In this document: piece after piece, positions 1 to 7,457 of the stretch
Layout: every line of letters starts with the position of its first letter
How positions within the stretch are numbered: position 1 is the stretch's first letter
Assembly: GCA_023386765.1 (NCBI GenBank)
Contig: JAEWJD010000257.1
Span: 1 to 12,306, forward strand
Origin: Pseudomonadota bacterium
GTDB lineage: Bacteria > Pseudomonadota > Gammaproteobacteria > Burkholderiales > Burkholderiaceae_B
Length of the DNA: 12,306 nt
Reading direction: 5' to 3'
Position numbers and translations under genes: made by a program
Notes under the pieces: generated by a model
Seen by the model: the letters and a program-made list of their open reading frames with translations, nothing else
Database searches by the model: none
What the model was told of the DNA's origin: nothing

Positions 1-275
1 GAGATGCTGGCGGTCTGGGCGACGGTCGTGTCGCAGCCCAGCAGCGCAATCGTGAAGTCGGTCATGGTGCTGCGATCGCCAACAGCGGTGAACTGGTTGG
101 TCGAGATCGAGCCCATCGACACGACCATGTCGGAGCCCAGTTGGCCGCCACCGATCGAGCAAGCCGATTCGGTGATCACGCCTTGGAAGTTGATCTTACC
201 GGTGTCGGCGGAAGCACCGCCAGCCAGCAGAGCGAACGAGGCGGCAACCAGGGAGGTAATGAGAGTCTTCTTCAT
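1..275 (-). CDS. Type 1 (chaperone-usher) fimbrial major subunit, FimA-like; 3' end beyond window
   Basis: Structural pilin that is secreted to the periplasm and polymerised on the cell surface by a chaperone and usher. Only the first 91 codons are in the window and the frame is open to the left edge. The protein starts MKKTLITSLVAA, a classical signal peptide with a likely cleavage after ASA at residue 23. The mature part begins DTGKINFQGVITESACSI, the usual N-terminal strand of type 1 pilins (G-x-I-x-F-x-G-x-I-x-x-x-x-C). Cys39 and Cys81 are spaced as the conserved pilin disulfide. The start ATG (275-273) is fixed by the signal peptide and by AAAGGA at 290-285, nine bases upstream. A short dyad (296-285, TCCT-TAAA-AGGA) could cover this ribosome site. 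Chaperone and usher genes would be expected to the left, outside the window. The family is clear; which fimbria it belongs to cannot be told. Confidence 0.9.
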   Translation of the reverse strand, partial: MKKTLITSLVAASFALLAGGASADTGKINFQGVITESACSIGGGQLGSDMVVSMGSISTNQFTAVGDRSTMTDFTIALLGCDTTVAQTASI

Positions 276-298
276 GATGCAAGATCCTTTTAAGGACA

Positions 299-305
299 GG
301 GGGGG
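299..305 (-). repeat. C7 homopolymer tract in the pilin gene leader
   Basis: Read in the direction of the pilin gene, this is a run of seven C ending 23 bases before the start codon. The sequence TCGACCCCCC occurs again 64 bp upstream (373-364), where it codes for the tail of the preceding ORF. Bordetella fimbrial promoters are known to use longer C tracts for slipped-strand phase variation. This tract is shorter and seems to sit in the transcribed leader, so a switching role is only a possibility. Confidence 0.4.
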
Positions 306-334
306 TCGATTAACAAGAAAAACGGCGGTATGGA

Positions 335-742
335 TTAACGCTGTACAAACGATTCGCGAGCGCGGGGGGTCGAGACGCTGATATCCGAACGCAGAAGGGC
401 CATGGCACTACCGAGCAACCAATTCCCCGGCCAAAACAGCGCTTGGCGGACTACACGCCCCATCAAATGAGACTGACTGCTCAAGCCCTTCTGATACCTG
501 ATATCTGCAACCATCCAACGAACCACAGTGGCAACTCGACGCGCAAACCAGGGTGATTTGCGCACCAGCCGCCGGCACGGATTGGCCCAGAGGCAATACC
601 CCTGGTAGGTAATTGGCGAGAATCTCGCTGCGCAGTCGCTTGCGTCGTGAATCCAATCCGAAACGGAAAGGAGCTCCTGACGCCGCAGCTCATTGCAGAC
701 GATCTTCGTTTCGTAATCTCCCCAAAAACCTAGCTTGCTCAT
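335..742 (-). CDS. Unrecognised 135-residue Cys/Trp-rich basic protein
   Basis: I do not recognise this family. The start ATG at 742 is preferred over an in-frame GTG at 772 because GGAG lies eight bases upstream of the ATG. The protein has seven Trp (residues 7, 30, 52, 65, 76, 104, 108), four Cys (16, 37, 50, 56) and many Arg. It reads like a real soluble or membrane-peripheral protein: GFWGDYETKIVCNEL at the N-terminus, a central segment with SPITYQGYCLW, and a mildly hydrophobic stretch at about 97-117 (ALFWPGNWLLG). There is no signal peptide. It lies 59 bp upstream of the pilin gene on the same strand with no terminator between, so part of the pilin mRNA may start upstream of it. No competing ORF on either strand looks more credible, but similarity evidence is missing. 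Confidence 0.6.
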   Translation of the reverse strand: MSKLGFWGDYETKIVCNELRRQELLSVSDWIHDASDCAARFSPITYQGYCLWANPCRRLVRKSPWFARRVATVVRWMVADIRYQKGLSSQSHLMGRVVRQALFWPGNWLLGSAMALLRSDISVSTPRARESFVQR

Positions 743-898
743 TGCAGCCACTCCGCGAGTCAACGCATACACAAGGAAATCCTGCTTTCGCCGGTCACCA
801 CTAAGGGCGTGATTAGGAAGTTACGCGCCCCCCGCAATAGCGGCCATAGAACTAGGTCGAATCGCGTTAAAACATCTACAAGAAAGGGCTTATCCAAT

Positions 899-923
899 AA
901 AAAAGGTGCACCGGAGTGCACCT
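899..923 (-). terminator. Intrinsic terminator of the permease gene
   Basis: On the minus strand a perfect 8-bp stem AGGTGCAC / GTGCACCT (923-916 with 911-904) encloses a four-base loop and is followed directly by a run of T (904-899). It lies 35 bases past the permease stop codon, so it closes the kinase-regulator-permease transcript and insulates the downstream 135-residue ORF and pilin gene. Confidence 0.88.
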
Positions 924-957
924 CGAAAACCACAAAAACAACACTCCAGATGAAGGC

Positions 958-2295
958 TCACCGCAACCTGAAGAACAGCATGTACACGAGGCACAAAGCG
1001 ACCAGGAATGGCCCGCCTATCATGAGCGTCAATTCGAAGGGCTCCAGACGCCAGGTCGACAGCGCCACGCCCACGACCAGCACCACGCCACTCCAGGCCG
1101 GCCAGGAGGCCAGCGCCCGTTCAGATGCCCGCAAAGGTGTTGCCTGCTGCCTGAAGCGAAGATAGGAAAAGAACACCATCAACCACACCAGCAGCAAGCA
1201 GGATGACGCAATCGTCGTTGCCGCAATGAAGGTCTGGAACATATAGAGTTTGAAAAAGGCGAAAACCAGCAACGAGGCCGCCCCCGCCACCACCACCGCG
1301 ATGCACGGCGCACCGCCACGCAAGTCCCCGAGCCGCCGCAAGCGCGATTCGGCACGCCCCAGGCTGAACAGCATCCGCGATGCACCATAAAGCTGGCTGT
1401 TGAGTACCGACAGCACCGCCACCGCAATCGCAAGGTTCATCCACTTGGCGGGTACACCGCTCTCTTTCAGAATGAAGGCGATCGGCGGCACCGAGAACGG
1501 CAGGATCCCCAACATGCTGACCGCGGCAGACACGACTACCATCGACAGCGCCAGGCCTACCAATAGCCAGGCCGTCGTGCGGATGACGCGCCGCAGGGTG
1601 CCGGGCGCGGCGGCCGGCTCACCGGCCGCCACCGCCAGGGACTCCATGCCGGCGTAACCCAGTACCGCCAGAATGAACGCCTCCAGAATGCCTTCCCAAT
1701 AGAACAGTCCGCCGGCCGCCTGCAGGCTCTGCGGAACGGGAAGCTCGGCCTCGCTCTGGAAGAAAACGCGCCAGGCGCAAACCACGAAAAAAAGCAGGGC
1801 GGCGACCTTGAGCGTCGAGAGCGTGAACTCCAGACGGGCGAACCATTGCGCAGGCAGCAGGTTCACCCCGATGATCGCCATCAAACCAAGGACCGACACC
1901 AACGTCGAAGACACCCCCGGCAGCATGGGCGCCAGCGCGCTGCCCAATAGTTCCATTTCCGTGCCGATGATGCACAACAAACCGACCACATAGGCGCTAC
2001 GCACCACGAACCCGCTGCCCGCTCCCAGATAGGCTTCGGCATAGGACCCGAATGCCCCGGGCATGGGATGCCGGGCTGCCATTTCCGACAGGCAGTAAGC
2101 CATGAGCAATACCACGACACTGGCGGCAAGGTAGCTGACCACCACCCCCGGCCCGGCCAGGCTCAAGGGGAAGCCCGCTCCCGTCATCAGGCCATAACTG
2201 ATGATCGCGCCCACCGCAACCATGGCCAGTTGGTGCCGGCCGAACACCTTGGGCAACCCTGCCTCGCGCAGCCCGATTTCTTTGATGTCACGCAT
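958..2295 (-). CDS. Amino-acid permease, APC superfamily (AAT-like)
   Basis: Inner-membrane transporter, most likely a proton-coupled amino-acid importer. The 445 residues form about twelve hydrophobic segments. The first helix carries the broken-helix motif GAIISYGLMTGAG (29-41), matching the GGAIGTGLFLGSG type of the AAT family. Further family marks are SEMAARHPMPGAFGSYAEAYLG (70-91), YAGMESLAVAAGE (214-226) in helix 6 and NSQLYGASRMLF (299-310) in helix 8. Length is near the family's usual 450-480. The start is an ATG with AAAAGGGG about ten bases upstream. It begins 34 bases after the response-regulator stop with no terminator between, so the two are probably co-transcribed and the permease may be a target or partner of the two-component system. 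The substrate cannot be read from sequence. Confidence 0.9.
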   Translation of the reverse strand: MRDIKEIGLREAGLPKVFGRHQLAMVAVGAIISYGLMTGAGFPLSLAGPGVVVSYLAASVVVLLMAYCLSEMAARHPMPGAFGSYAEAYLGAGSGFVVRSAYVVGLLCIIGTEMELLGSALAPMLPGVSSTLVSVLGLMAIIGVNLLPAQWFARLEFTLSTLKVAALLFFVVCAWRVFFQSEAELPVPQSLQAAGGLFYWEGILEAFILAVLGYAGMESLAVAAGEPAAAPGTLRRVIRTTAWLLVGLALSMVVVSAAVSMLGILPFSVPPIAFILKESGVPAKWMNLAIAVAVLSVLNSQLYGASRMLFSLGRAESRLRRLGDLRGGAPCIAVVVAGAASLLVFAFFKLYMFQTFIAATTIASSCLLLVWLMVFFSYLRFRQQATPLRASERALASWPAWSGVVLVVGVALSTWRLEPFELTLMIGGPFLVALCLVYMLFFRLR

Positions 2296-2329
2296 GCTGC
2301 GGTATCCCCTTTTGTCACTGCCAACGAAG

Positions 2330-3010
2330 TCAGTTCAAGACACATGCGGCAGGACCGCGCGCAGCCAACGCATCGCTCCCCTGCACCATCCCGTTCTGGT
2401 AGGCGAAGCGGAACAGATCCACATCACGCTGCAGGCCCAGTTTCTGCATAGCGCTGGACTTCTGCGTGCTGACCGTTTGCTTGGTGCGATTGAGCTGGCG
2501 GGCGATCTGCGTGACCGATGCGCCACTGACATACAGCCTCAGGACCTCGACTTCGCGTCGCGAGAGCGCCGGCAAGCCATTGTTTTCGGCATGTGCCTGC
2601 GCCTCGCGAGCCAGCAGTGGCGGTGCATAGACGTTACCGACATGCACCGCCTGGATCGCTGCGACGACCTGGCGCATGCTTTCGCTTTTGTTAAGCACCG
2701 ACTTCACGCCCAGGCGCATCATCTCGAACACGATGGCGTCGTTATCGATCATGGTGAACACGATGATCTTGATCTTCGGGTAACGCCGGCGCACGTATGA
2801 CAACATCCCCATTCCGTCGCCAAAACTGCCGCCCGGCATGCTGTAGTCGCTGAAGAGAATGTCGCACTGCTGGGCCGCAAGCAAGGCGAGCAGCTCGGTC
2901 GAATTCCTGGCCTTGCCGACAACACGCAAGCCTGGCACCTCCGACAGCCCGAGCTCCATGCCGCTCAGCAAAGCCGGATGATCATCGGCAAGTATCAAAT
3001 TGATTGTCAT
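2330..3010 (-). CDS. LuxR/NarL-family response regulator, RcsB-like
   Basis: DNA-binding response regulator of 226 residues. The N-terminal receiver has the acidic pair Asp9-Asp10, the phospho-acceptor Asp55 in LFSDYSMPGG, Thr86 and Lys108. These positions are each one less than in E. coli RcsB, and the extended loop after the acceptor (GGSFGDGMGML) also resembles RcsB (GDKYGDGITLI). The C-terminal LuxR-type helix-turn-helix spans about 146-207: LSRREVEVLRLYVSG, then VTQIARQLNRTKQTVSTQKSSAM, close to RcsB VTEIAKKLNRSIKTISSQKKSAM. The start is fixed by GGGAG six bases upstream of the ATG. It follows the hybrid kinase by 162 bp and precedes the permease by 34 bp. The partner is almost certainly the neighbouring kinase, with phosphate coming from that kinase's HPt domain. 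RcsB resemblance concerns architecture and helix-turn-helix; an enteric Rcs capsule role should not be assumed. Confidence 0.92.
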   Translation of the reverse strand: MTINLILADDHPALLSGMELGLSEVPGLRVVGKARNSTELLALLAAQQCDILFSDYSMPGGSFGDGMGMLSYVRRRYPKIKIIVFTMIDNDAIVFEMMRLGVKSVLNKSESMRQVVAAIQAVHVGNVYAPPLLAREAQAHAENNGLPALSRREVEVLRLYVSGASVTQIARQLNRTKQTVSTQKSSAMQKLGLQRDVDLFRFAYQNGMVQGSDALAARGPAACVLN

Positions 3011-3060
3011 GCAGACTCCCTATCGCGTCTGGAATGCAAGCCAGGATTGTTCGAATCTGA

Positions 3061-3076
3061 AATCCAGCCCTGGATT
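3061..3076. promoter_or_regulatory. Dyad AATCCAG-CC-CTGGATT upstream of the response regulator gene
   Basis: Perfect 7-bp inverted repeat with a two-base spacer, about 50 bases upstream of the response-regulator start. It is too tight to form a good RNA hairpin and looks more like a dimer-binding operator. No clear -10/-35 pair was found beside it, so the role is inferred from position only. Confidence 0.35.
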
Positions 3077-3085
3077 ACTGTAGGC

Positions 3086-3101
3086 CATGCCAACCGGCAT
3101 G
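3086..3101. promoter_or_regulatory. Inverted repeat CATGCC-AACC-GGCATG between kinase and regulator genes
   Basis: Six-base perfect arms around a four-base loop, lying in the 162-bp gap between the kinase stop and the regulator start. It has no T run on either strand, so it is not a normal terminator. It could be an mRNA processing or attenuation hairpin, or an operator. Confidence 0.3.
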
Positions 3102-3172
3102 TATCTCGTACTAGTTCGTGTCTCGGACCTGGCTTGATCTACACCAAATCTCCCCCACCTGGTCATGGCAAC

Positions 3173-6100
3173 TCATCCCACGGCGGCCCTCCCTGGCAGG
3201 TCTTCTCCCTGCTGCGTTTCCGGCGGTACCGAGAACGTCCGTTGCAGATCCAGGCAGAAACGGGCAAACCGGGTTTGATGGCTTTGCATATCGCCTTGCT
3301 TCAGGGCTTGCGAGAGTTCGGCGCTCTGTTGCGCCAGCCATTCCATGCCGAATACGTTGAGCGCACCACGCAGGGCATGCAGCTCGGCCAGCAGGCGCGG
3401 CACATCGTTCATCTCCCAGGCCTCGCGCATCGCCTCCAGGCTCGCCTCGTTGGCCGTCTGGAAGGTCTGCCGCAGCTCTTCGGGCAAGGGTTTACCACCC
3501 AGCAAGTCGTCGCTCAGTTGCGGCTCTCCCACCACGGGTTGAACACCCGAGATCTGCGACAAGGCTCGCCCCAGTTCCTCCAGGGCCAGAGGCTTGCCCA
3601 GCACCTTGATGCGGGTATCGTGAGCAAACCTGCGGGTCTGCTGAGGCGTGACATCGGCCGTCACGACCAGGATCGGCAGCCAGGGATGCTGCTGGCGGAC
3701 CCGGCGCACCAGTTCATAGCCATCCATGCCCGGCATGGAGAGGTCGGTCATGAACACTTCGCAGCCTTCGCGCTCCAACTGCCGCAAGGCCTGCTGCCCA
3801 TCCGCAACGGCGCAGACCTGGCACCCCAGCAGGGTCAATTGCTCTTCCAGCAGACGCCGCGTCACAGGATGGTCTTCGACAACCAACACTTTCAGGGCCT
3901 GCCCCAAGCGGTAGCGCGGACGGGCCTGCATCGCGAGCTCGCGGCGCTGCAAAGCGAATTCCAGCGACAGCATCAACCCGCGCAGGCCAAAGATAGAAAT
4001 ACTGATCAATCGCCCCACCGCGACGGGTCGGCTCGGACCTTCGGCAGCGCAATCGATGACCCACTTGGAGTCTTCCACCAGGCGGTTTTCATGCTCGGCC
4101 TGGCAGGCTTCGCGCTCGCCCCAGAAAATGGTGGCTGCCGCCGTCTCAAGCGTTTCGGCGCTGACTTGCGAGGCATCGCTGAATACCTGCGGACGCAGCC
4201 CCCAGGCCGACAGCGCGCGCGCCAGATAGGCGCCGCCGTTTTCGGCCACCAGCACAACCTGCTCGCCGGCAAAGATCGGCATGGTGCCGGTGGGCGCGCC
4301 CTCCCCCAGTCCCAGGCGCAAGGTGAAGCAACTGCCCTGGCCCGGCTCGCTGGTCACCGAGATGTGGCCCCCCATGGCACGCGTCAGGCGGGCACACAGG
4401 GCCAGCCCCAGTCCGGTGCCGCCGAAGCGACGGTTGATGGTGGCGTCGGCCTGGCTGAAAGCCCGGAACAAGCCGGCGATCTGCTCGGGAGACAGCCCGA
4501 TGCCCGTATCCTCCACCGACACCACCAATTGGCGACTGGCCGCCTCCAGCGCCAGGCGTAATGTCACCTTGCCATTGGCGGTGAATTTCAAGGCGTTGGA
4601 CAACAGGTTGTTCAAGACCTGTGCCAGACGCGTCGGATCCCCTCGCATCGGCTGCGCCGGCCGCCAGCCGAACTCGCCTTCGAGCAGCAGCCCCTTGGCT
4701 TTGGCCAACGGTGCAAACATGATAAGGGCCCGTGCCGCCACCTCATGGACATCAAAGACCACCTGTTCGAGATGCAGCTCGCCGGCCTCGATCTTGGAGA
4801 AATCCAGCACATCACTGACCGTGCTCAGCAGGTCCTCCGACGCACTGCGTATCGTTGCCAGCCTGTCCCTTTGCACAGGATCCAACGTAGAGTGAGACAG
4901 CAGCTCCAGATTGCCCTGGATGGCATTGAGCGGCGTGCGGATCTCATGACTCATGGCCGCCAGGAAAGCGGACTTCGCGGCGTTGGCAGAGTCGGCCGCC
5001 TGCCGGGCTTCATGCAGCGCGCGCTCCACCTGCTTTTGGGCCGTTACGTCGGTGAATGCCGCGACCAGCACGTCCTCGCCCTTGTAACGGGCCCGCGCCA
5101 GGCTGACCGACAGATCCATGGGCGGGCCGGCACGCGTGGCCAGACTCAGCTCCAGATTGAGCGCAGCCTCGCCATCCTGCCCGGCACGTACCTCATGATG
5201 CAGGAACTGCGCGCAGAGTTCGGCCGACAGATTCCCGCCGGGCACCAGGGCGCGCGCTTCGACCTCCTCCATTGCCGTACTACGCAATAGCGGCTGGCCG
5301 GTATTGATCGCGATCAGACCCAAGCCAACTGGAGCCGTATCGACCAGCGCGCGGCTCAATTGTTCGCTCTCGAACACCAACTGCGATTGCGCCACCGCCG
5401 GCAGGAAGACCTTGCGCTTGAGCATCATCAGCAGCAGCCAGGCCACCCCGATGATCAGTAATGCGGTCAGGATCGAGGCCACGGCCGGGGCCGCCACGCC
5501 GGCCACGATATCCTGTCGCGACAGGGCATAGACCAGACGCCACGGCGTGGGCTCGAGCATCCAGCTCGACAACAGATAGCCGTCCGCATAGACACTATGG
5601 CGCTCCCGGCCCAAGCCCAGGCCATTGCCCTGAGCAATGTGTGCCAACGCCAGGGTTTCCGGATGCTCGTTGCCCATGCTGGGCAACACCAGTTCGCCAT
5701 CCGGACTGAGGACAAGGTACTGCCCGCGCTTGGCATCCCAAGCCACCGTGGCCGCCAGCGTGCTCAGCGGCAGCTCGAACACCAGCGTGCCCAGCACCCG
5801 GCCCTCAAATCCCGTCACCGTGGTGATCGCGCTGATCACCCGCTGCCCTGTGACCGGACTGGTGTGCGGGATGACCCACTCGATCGGCGGCCCGCCCAGC
5901 ATGAAGGGAATATCCTGGGGGGCAGGCAGATAGGGCACCACGCTTTCGCGCAACGCGTGCGCCGCCTTTGCACGGTCCGGCATGGCCACGTCATTCCAGC
6001 GCAGTCCCTGCCCCAGGGCCGTCGAGACCACGATCGGTCGCAAATCGCTGTCCAGCACATATACCGACAGCTCCGTGGCGCTGCGTACGCTGGCGACCGC

Positions 6101-6400
6101 TTCTGCCAGATTGCGATCTATCGGTTCGCCCGTGACCTGCTGCTCGACCGCCAGCACCGCCCAGCTGCTGGCAATGCTGCGCACGTCGCCGCGCATGGCA
6201 ACGGCCAGACGCAGAATGCCATCTTCGGCGCGATGCGCCGACGCCGTCATCTCGTCCCGGGTCGCTGCGACATAGCTGCTCACCGTCGTCCATATCTGCA
6301 GGACACAGGCCAACACCACAAACATCGTGATCAGCGCGCCGCCACCCACCACCAACAGATGCTGATAGCGCCGTAAACGGATCAACATATCGTCCCGCAA
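3173..6400 (-). CDS. Hybrid sensor histidine kinase with receiver and HPt domains (RcsC/BvgS-like)
   Basis: Membrane sensor kinase, 1075 residues from the chosen start. In order: TM1 about 17-37; periplasmic Cache-like sensor 39-303; TM2 about 304-326; PAS-like region about 344-455 ending DVTAQKQVERAL; HisKA with His485 in MSHEIRTPLNAI; HATPase_c 584-700 with N box Asn602, DTGIGL at 631 and GGTGLGL at 660; a degenerate receiver-like domain about 711-820; a true receiver about 835-950 (Glu842-Asp843, acceptor Asp886, Thr914, Lys936); and an HPt domain about 965-1060 with His1008 in LHALRGALNVFG. This supports a full His-Asp-His relay to the adjacent regulator. The start is a TTG at 6400 with GGAGGA five bases upstream. 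Alternatives are ATG 6388, which has only GGGA four bases upstream, and ATG 6490, which has no ribosome site and adds an unlikely 30-residue leader. The signal sensed is unknown. Confidence 0.93.
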   Translation of the reverse strand: MRDDMLIRLRRYQHLLVVGGGALITMFVVLACVLQIWTTVSSYVAATRDEMTASAHRAEDGILRLAVAMRGDVRSIASSWAVLAVEQQVTGEPIDRNLAEAVASVRSATELSVYVLDSDLRPIVVSTALGQGLRWNDVAMPDRAKAAHALRESVVPYLPAPQDIPFMLGGPPIEWVIPHTSPVTGQRVISAITTVTGFEGRVLGTLVFELPLSTLAATVAWDAKRGQYLVLSPDGELVLPSMGNEHPETLALAHIAQGNGLGLGRERHSVYADGYLLSSWMLEPTPWRLVYALSRQDIVAGVAAPAVASILTALLIIGVAWLLLMMLKRKVFLPAVAQSQLVFESEQLSRALVDTAPVGLGLIAINTGQPLLRSTAMEEVEARALVPGGNLSAELCAQFLHHEVRAGQDGEAALNLELSLATRAGPPMDLSVSLARARYKGEDVLVAAFTDVTAQKQVERALHEARQAADSANAAKSAFLAAMSHEIRTPLNAIQGNLELLSHSTLDPVQRDRLATIRSASEDLLSTVSDVLDFSKIEAGELHLEQVVFDVHEVAARALIMFAPLAKAKGLLLEGEFGWRPAQPMRGDPTRLAQVLNNLLSNALKFTANGKVTLRLALEAASRQLVVSVEDTGIGLSPEQIAGLFRAFSQADATINRRFGGTGLGLALCARLTRAMGGHISVTSEPGQGSCFTLRLGLGEGAPTGTMPIFAGEQVVLVAENGGAYLARALSAWGLRPQVFSDASQVSAETLETAAATIFWGEREACQAEHENRLVEDSKWVIDCAAEGPSRPVAVGRLISISIFGLRGLMLSLEFALQRRELAMQARPRYRLGQALKVLVVEDHPVTRRLLEEQLTLLGCQVCAVADGQQALRQLEREGCEVFMTDLSMPGMDGYELVRRVRQQHPWLPILVVTADVTPQQTRRFAHDTRIKVLGKPLALEELGRALSQISGVQPVVGEPQLSDDLLGGKPLPEELRQTFQTANEASLEAMREAWEMNDVPRLLAELHALRGALNVFGMEWLAQQSAELSQALKQGDMQSHQTRFARFCLDLQRTFSVPPETQQGEDLPGRAAVG

Positions 6401-6463
6401 GGCGTTCCTCCATCTGCGCTTTAACTGATTTCTCGCGGCTATAAGCACGCACCGGCCCCCGCG

Positions 6464-6477
6464 GCAGTCTTGACTGC
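6464..6477. promoter_or_regulatory. Dyad GCAGTC-TT-GACTGC upstream of the kinase gene
   Basis: Perfect 6-bp inverted repeat with a two-base spacer, 63 bases upstream of the preferred kinase start and in the 113-bp gap after the 139-residue ORF. This is a plausible operator position, but no strong sigma-70 promoter could be placed around it. Confidence 0.3.
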
Positions 6478-6513
6478 ACGCAGGAAACATTCGTCAAAGT
6501 TTTGATTGGCGCT

Positions 6514-6933
6514 TTATGCTGCCAGTTGAAAACAAACTGCCGAAAGCTGTTTTATTTTCTCTGACGGCGCCATTGGCTCCCCGCAGCGCGATCGCGCGGC
6601 AAAATAGACATGCGTTATGCCGGGCCAGCTTCCCCAGCCCTTCAGCTTTCGCCCGTCTGCCATAGACGGGAAATAGTCTTCCAAGGCTTTTTGCATATAG
6701 TCGATCGTTCTCAGACAGGTTTGTCCGAACGCATGGCTTAAAGGAATTCCGCGACATGCAATGACCGCGGCCTGCACATGCAACGAAAAACACAGTTGAT
6801 ACAGATAATACACAAGTCTCACGAGATCAACACAATTTGCCATTCGATTTAACTTAAATGTCTCAAAATCATAGGCATAAATTAATCCCGGATAATTTAT
6901 TCCATCTTCAACAAGCAATATATTATTTTTCAT
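6514..6933 (-). CDS. Unrecognised 139-residue protein in AT-rich DNA
   Basis: I do not recognise the product. It starts MKNNILLVEDGINYPGLIYA and has six Cys, several aromatic residues and a central hydrophobic stretch (VRLVYYLYQLCFSLHVQAA). There is no signal peptide and no receiver motif despite the LLVED string. The first half uses many A/T-ending codons and the second half is more GC-rich. The start is uncertain. ATG 6933 has a weak GGGA eleven bases upstream, while in-frame ATG 6987 and TTG 7023 lack any ribosome site and would add a GC-rich leader. It precedes the hybrid kinase on the same strand with a 113-bp gap and no terminator, so it could be co-transcribed with it. Coding status is inferred from length and protein-like composition in low-GC sequence, where stops are common. 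Confidence 0.5.
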   Translation of the reverse strand: MKNNILLVEDGINYPGLIYAYDFETFKLNRMANCVDLVRLVYYLYQLCFSLHVQAAVIACRGIPLSHAFGQTCLRTIDYMQKALEDYFPSMADGRKLKGWGSWPGITHVYFAARSRCGEPMAPSEKIKQLSAVCFQLAA

Positions 6934-7024
6934 ACAAATTCTATTCCCAGCGCCCCGGAGGCACCGCCCCACACCAGAAAATGACATGAAATGCACATCA
7001 GAAAATAACCACTTCAATATCAAT

Positions 7025-7055
7025 GTTATATTTTAGAGCGCATTAATAAAAACAA
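7025..7055 (-). promoter_or_regulatory. Possible sigma-70 promoter for the 139-residue ORF
   Basis: On the minus strand TTGTTT (7055-7050) and TATAAC (7030-7025) are separated by 19 bases. The -10 matches five of six consensus bases, but the spacer is longer than ideal. In sequence this AT-rich such matches arise easily by chance, so this is a weak call. Confidence 0.25.
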
Positions 7056-7292
7056 ATTATTCATATAAAACATAGACTTGCAGAATCCGAATAAACCTTA
7101 CTCTGGTGAGGGATATCGTCATATCTGCATTTGCGGAAACGCGTAACGATCTGCCTTGAAATCGTTAGACCGTGATCGCCACAGCATGCGAACCCAAGCC
7201 GGGCTAGCCTCCGGCATAAGTAAAATCAAGATCTACCGGTGTGCAAACAGTAAAACTCGAATAAATCAGGCACTAATTTCAAAACTTAAGCA

Positions 7293-7457
7293 ATGAAACC
7301 AGATGTTTTTCATTTCGGCAGCAATGTTGCATTGCGATCCGATATTGCAAATATCGACTTATTCTTACATATCAGCATCAAATACATCGGCAATTTCAAG
7401 CAATTTATTGAATTCAATTTCCTGGTATTTCTATTTGCTACTTTCAAAATGTTGTAA
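7293..7457 (+). CDS. Possible 54-residue ORF in the AT-rich stretch (low confidence)
   Basis: An uninterrupted ATG-to-TAA frame, starting MKPDVFHFGSNVALR and ending FLVFLFATFKML, with an in-frame stop just before the start. The C-terminal third is hydrophobic. No Shine-Dalgarno is present upstream (CTTAAGCA precedes the ATG). A frame this long is modestly unlikely by chance in DNA this rich in A and T, but there is no family match. An overlapping 72-codon frame (7303-7521) looks less protein-like. Confidence 0.2.
   Translation: MKPDVFHFGSNVALRSDIANIDLFLHISIKYIGNFKQFIEFNFLVFLFATFKML

Noticed and set aside
2978..4561. Plus-strand open frame of 527 codons antisense to the response regulator and kinase
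   Set aside because: It is the mirror of real coding sequence in GC-rich DNA, is rich in Gln/His/Arg/Ala, has no recognisable domain or ribosome site, and the opposite strand has unmistakable kinase domains.
6401..6490. N-terminal extension of the kinase from ATG 6490
   Set aside because: There is no ribosome site, the leader peptide is unlikely, and a strong GGAGGA precedes the TTG at 6400.
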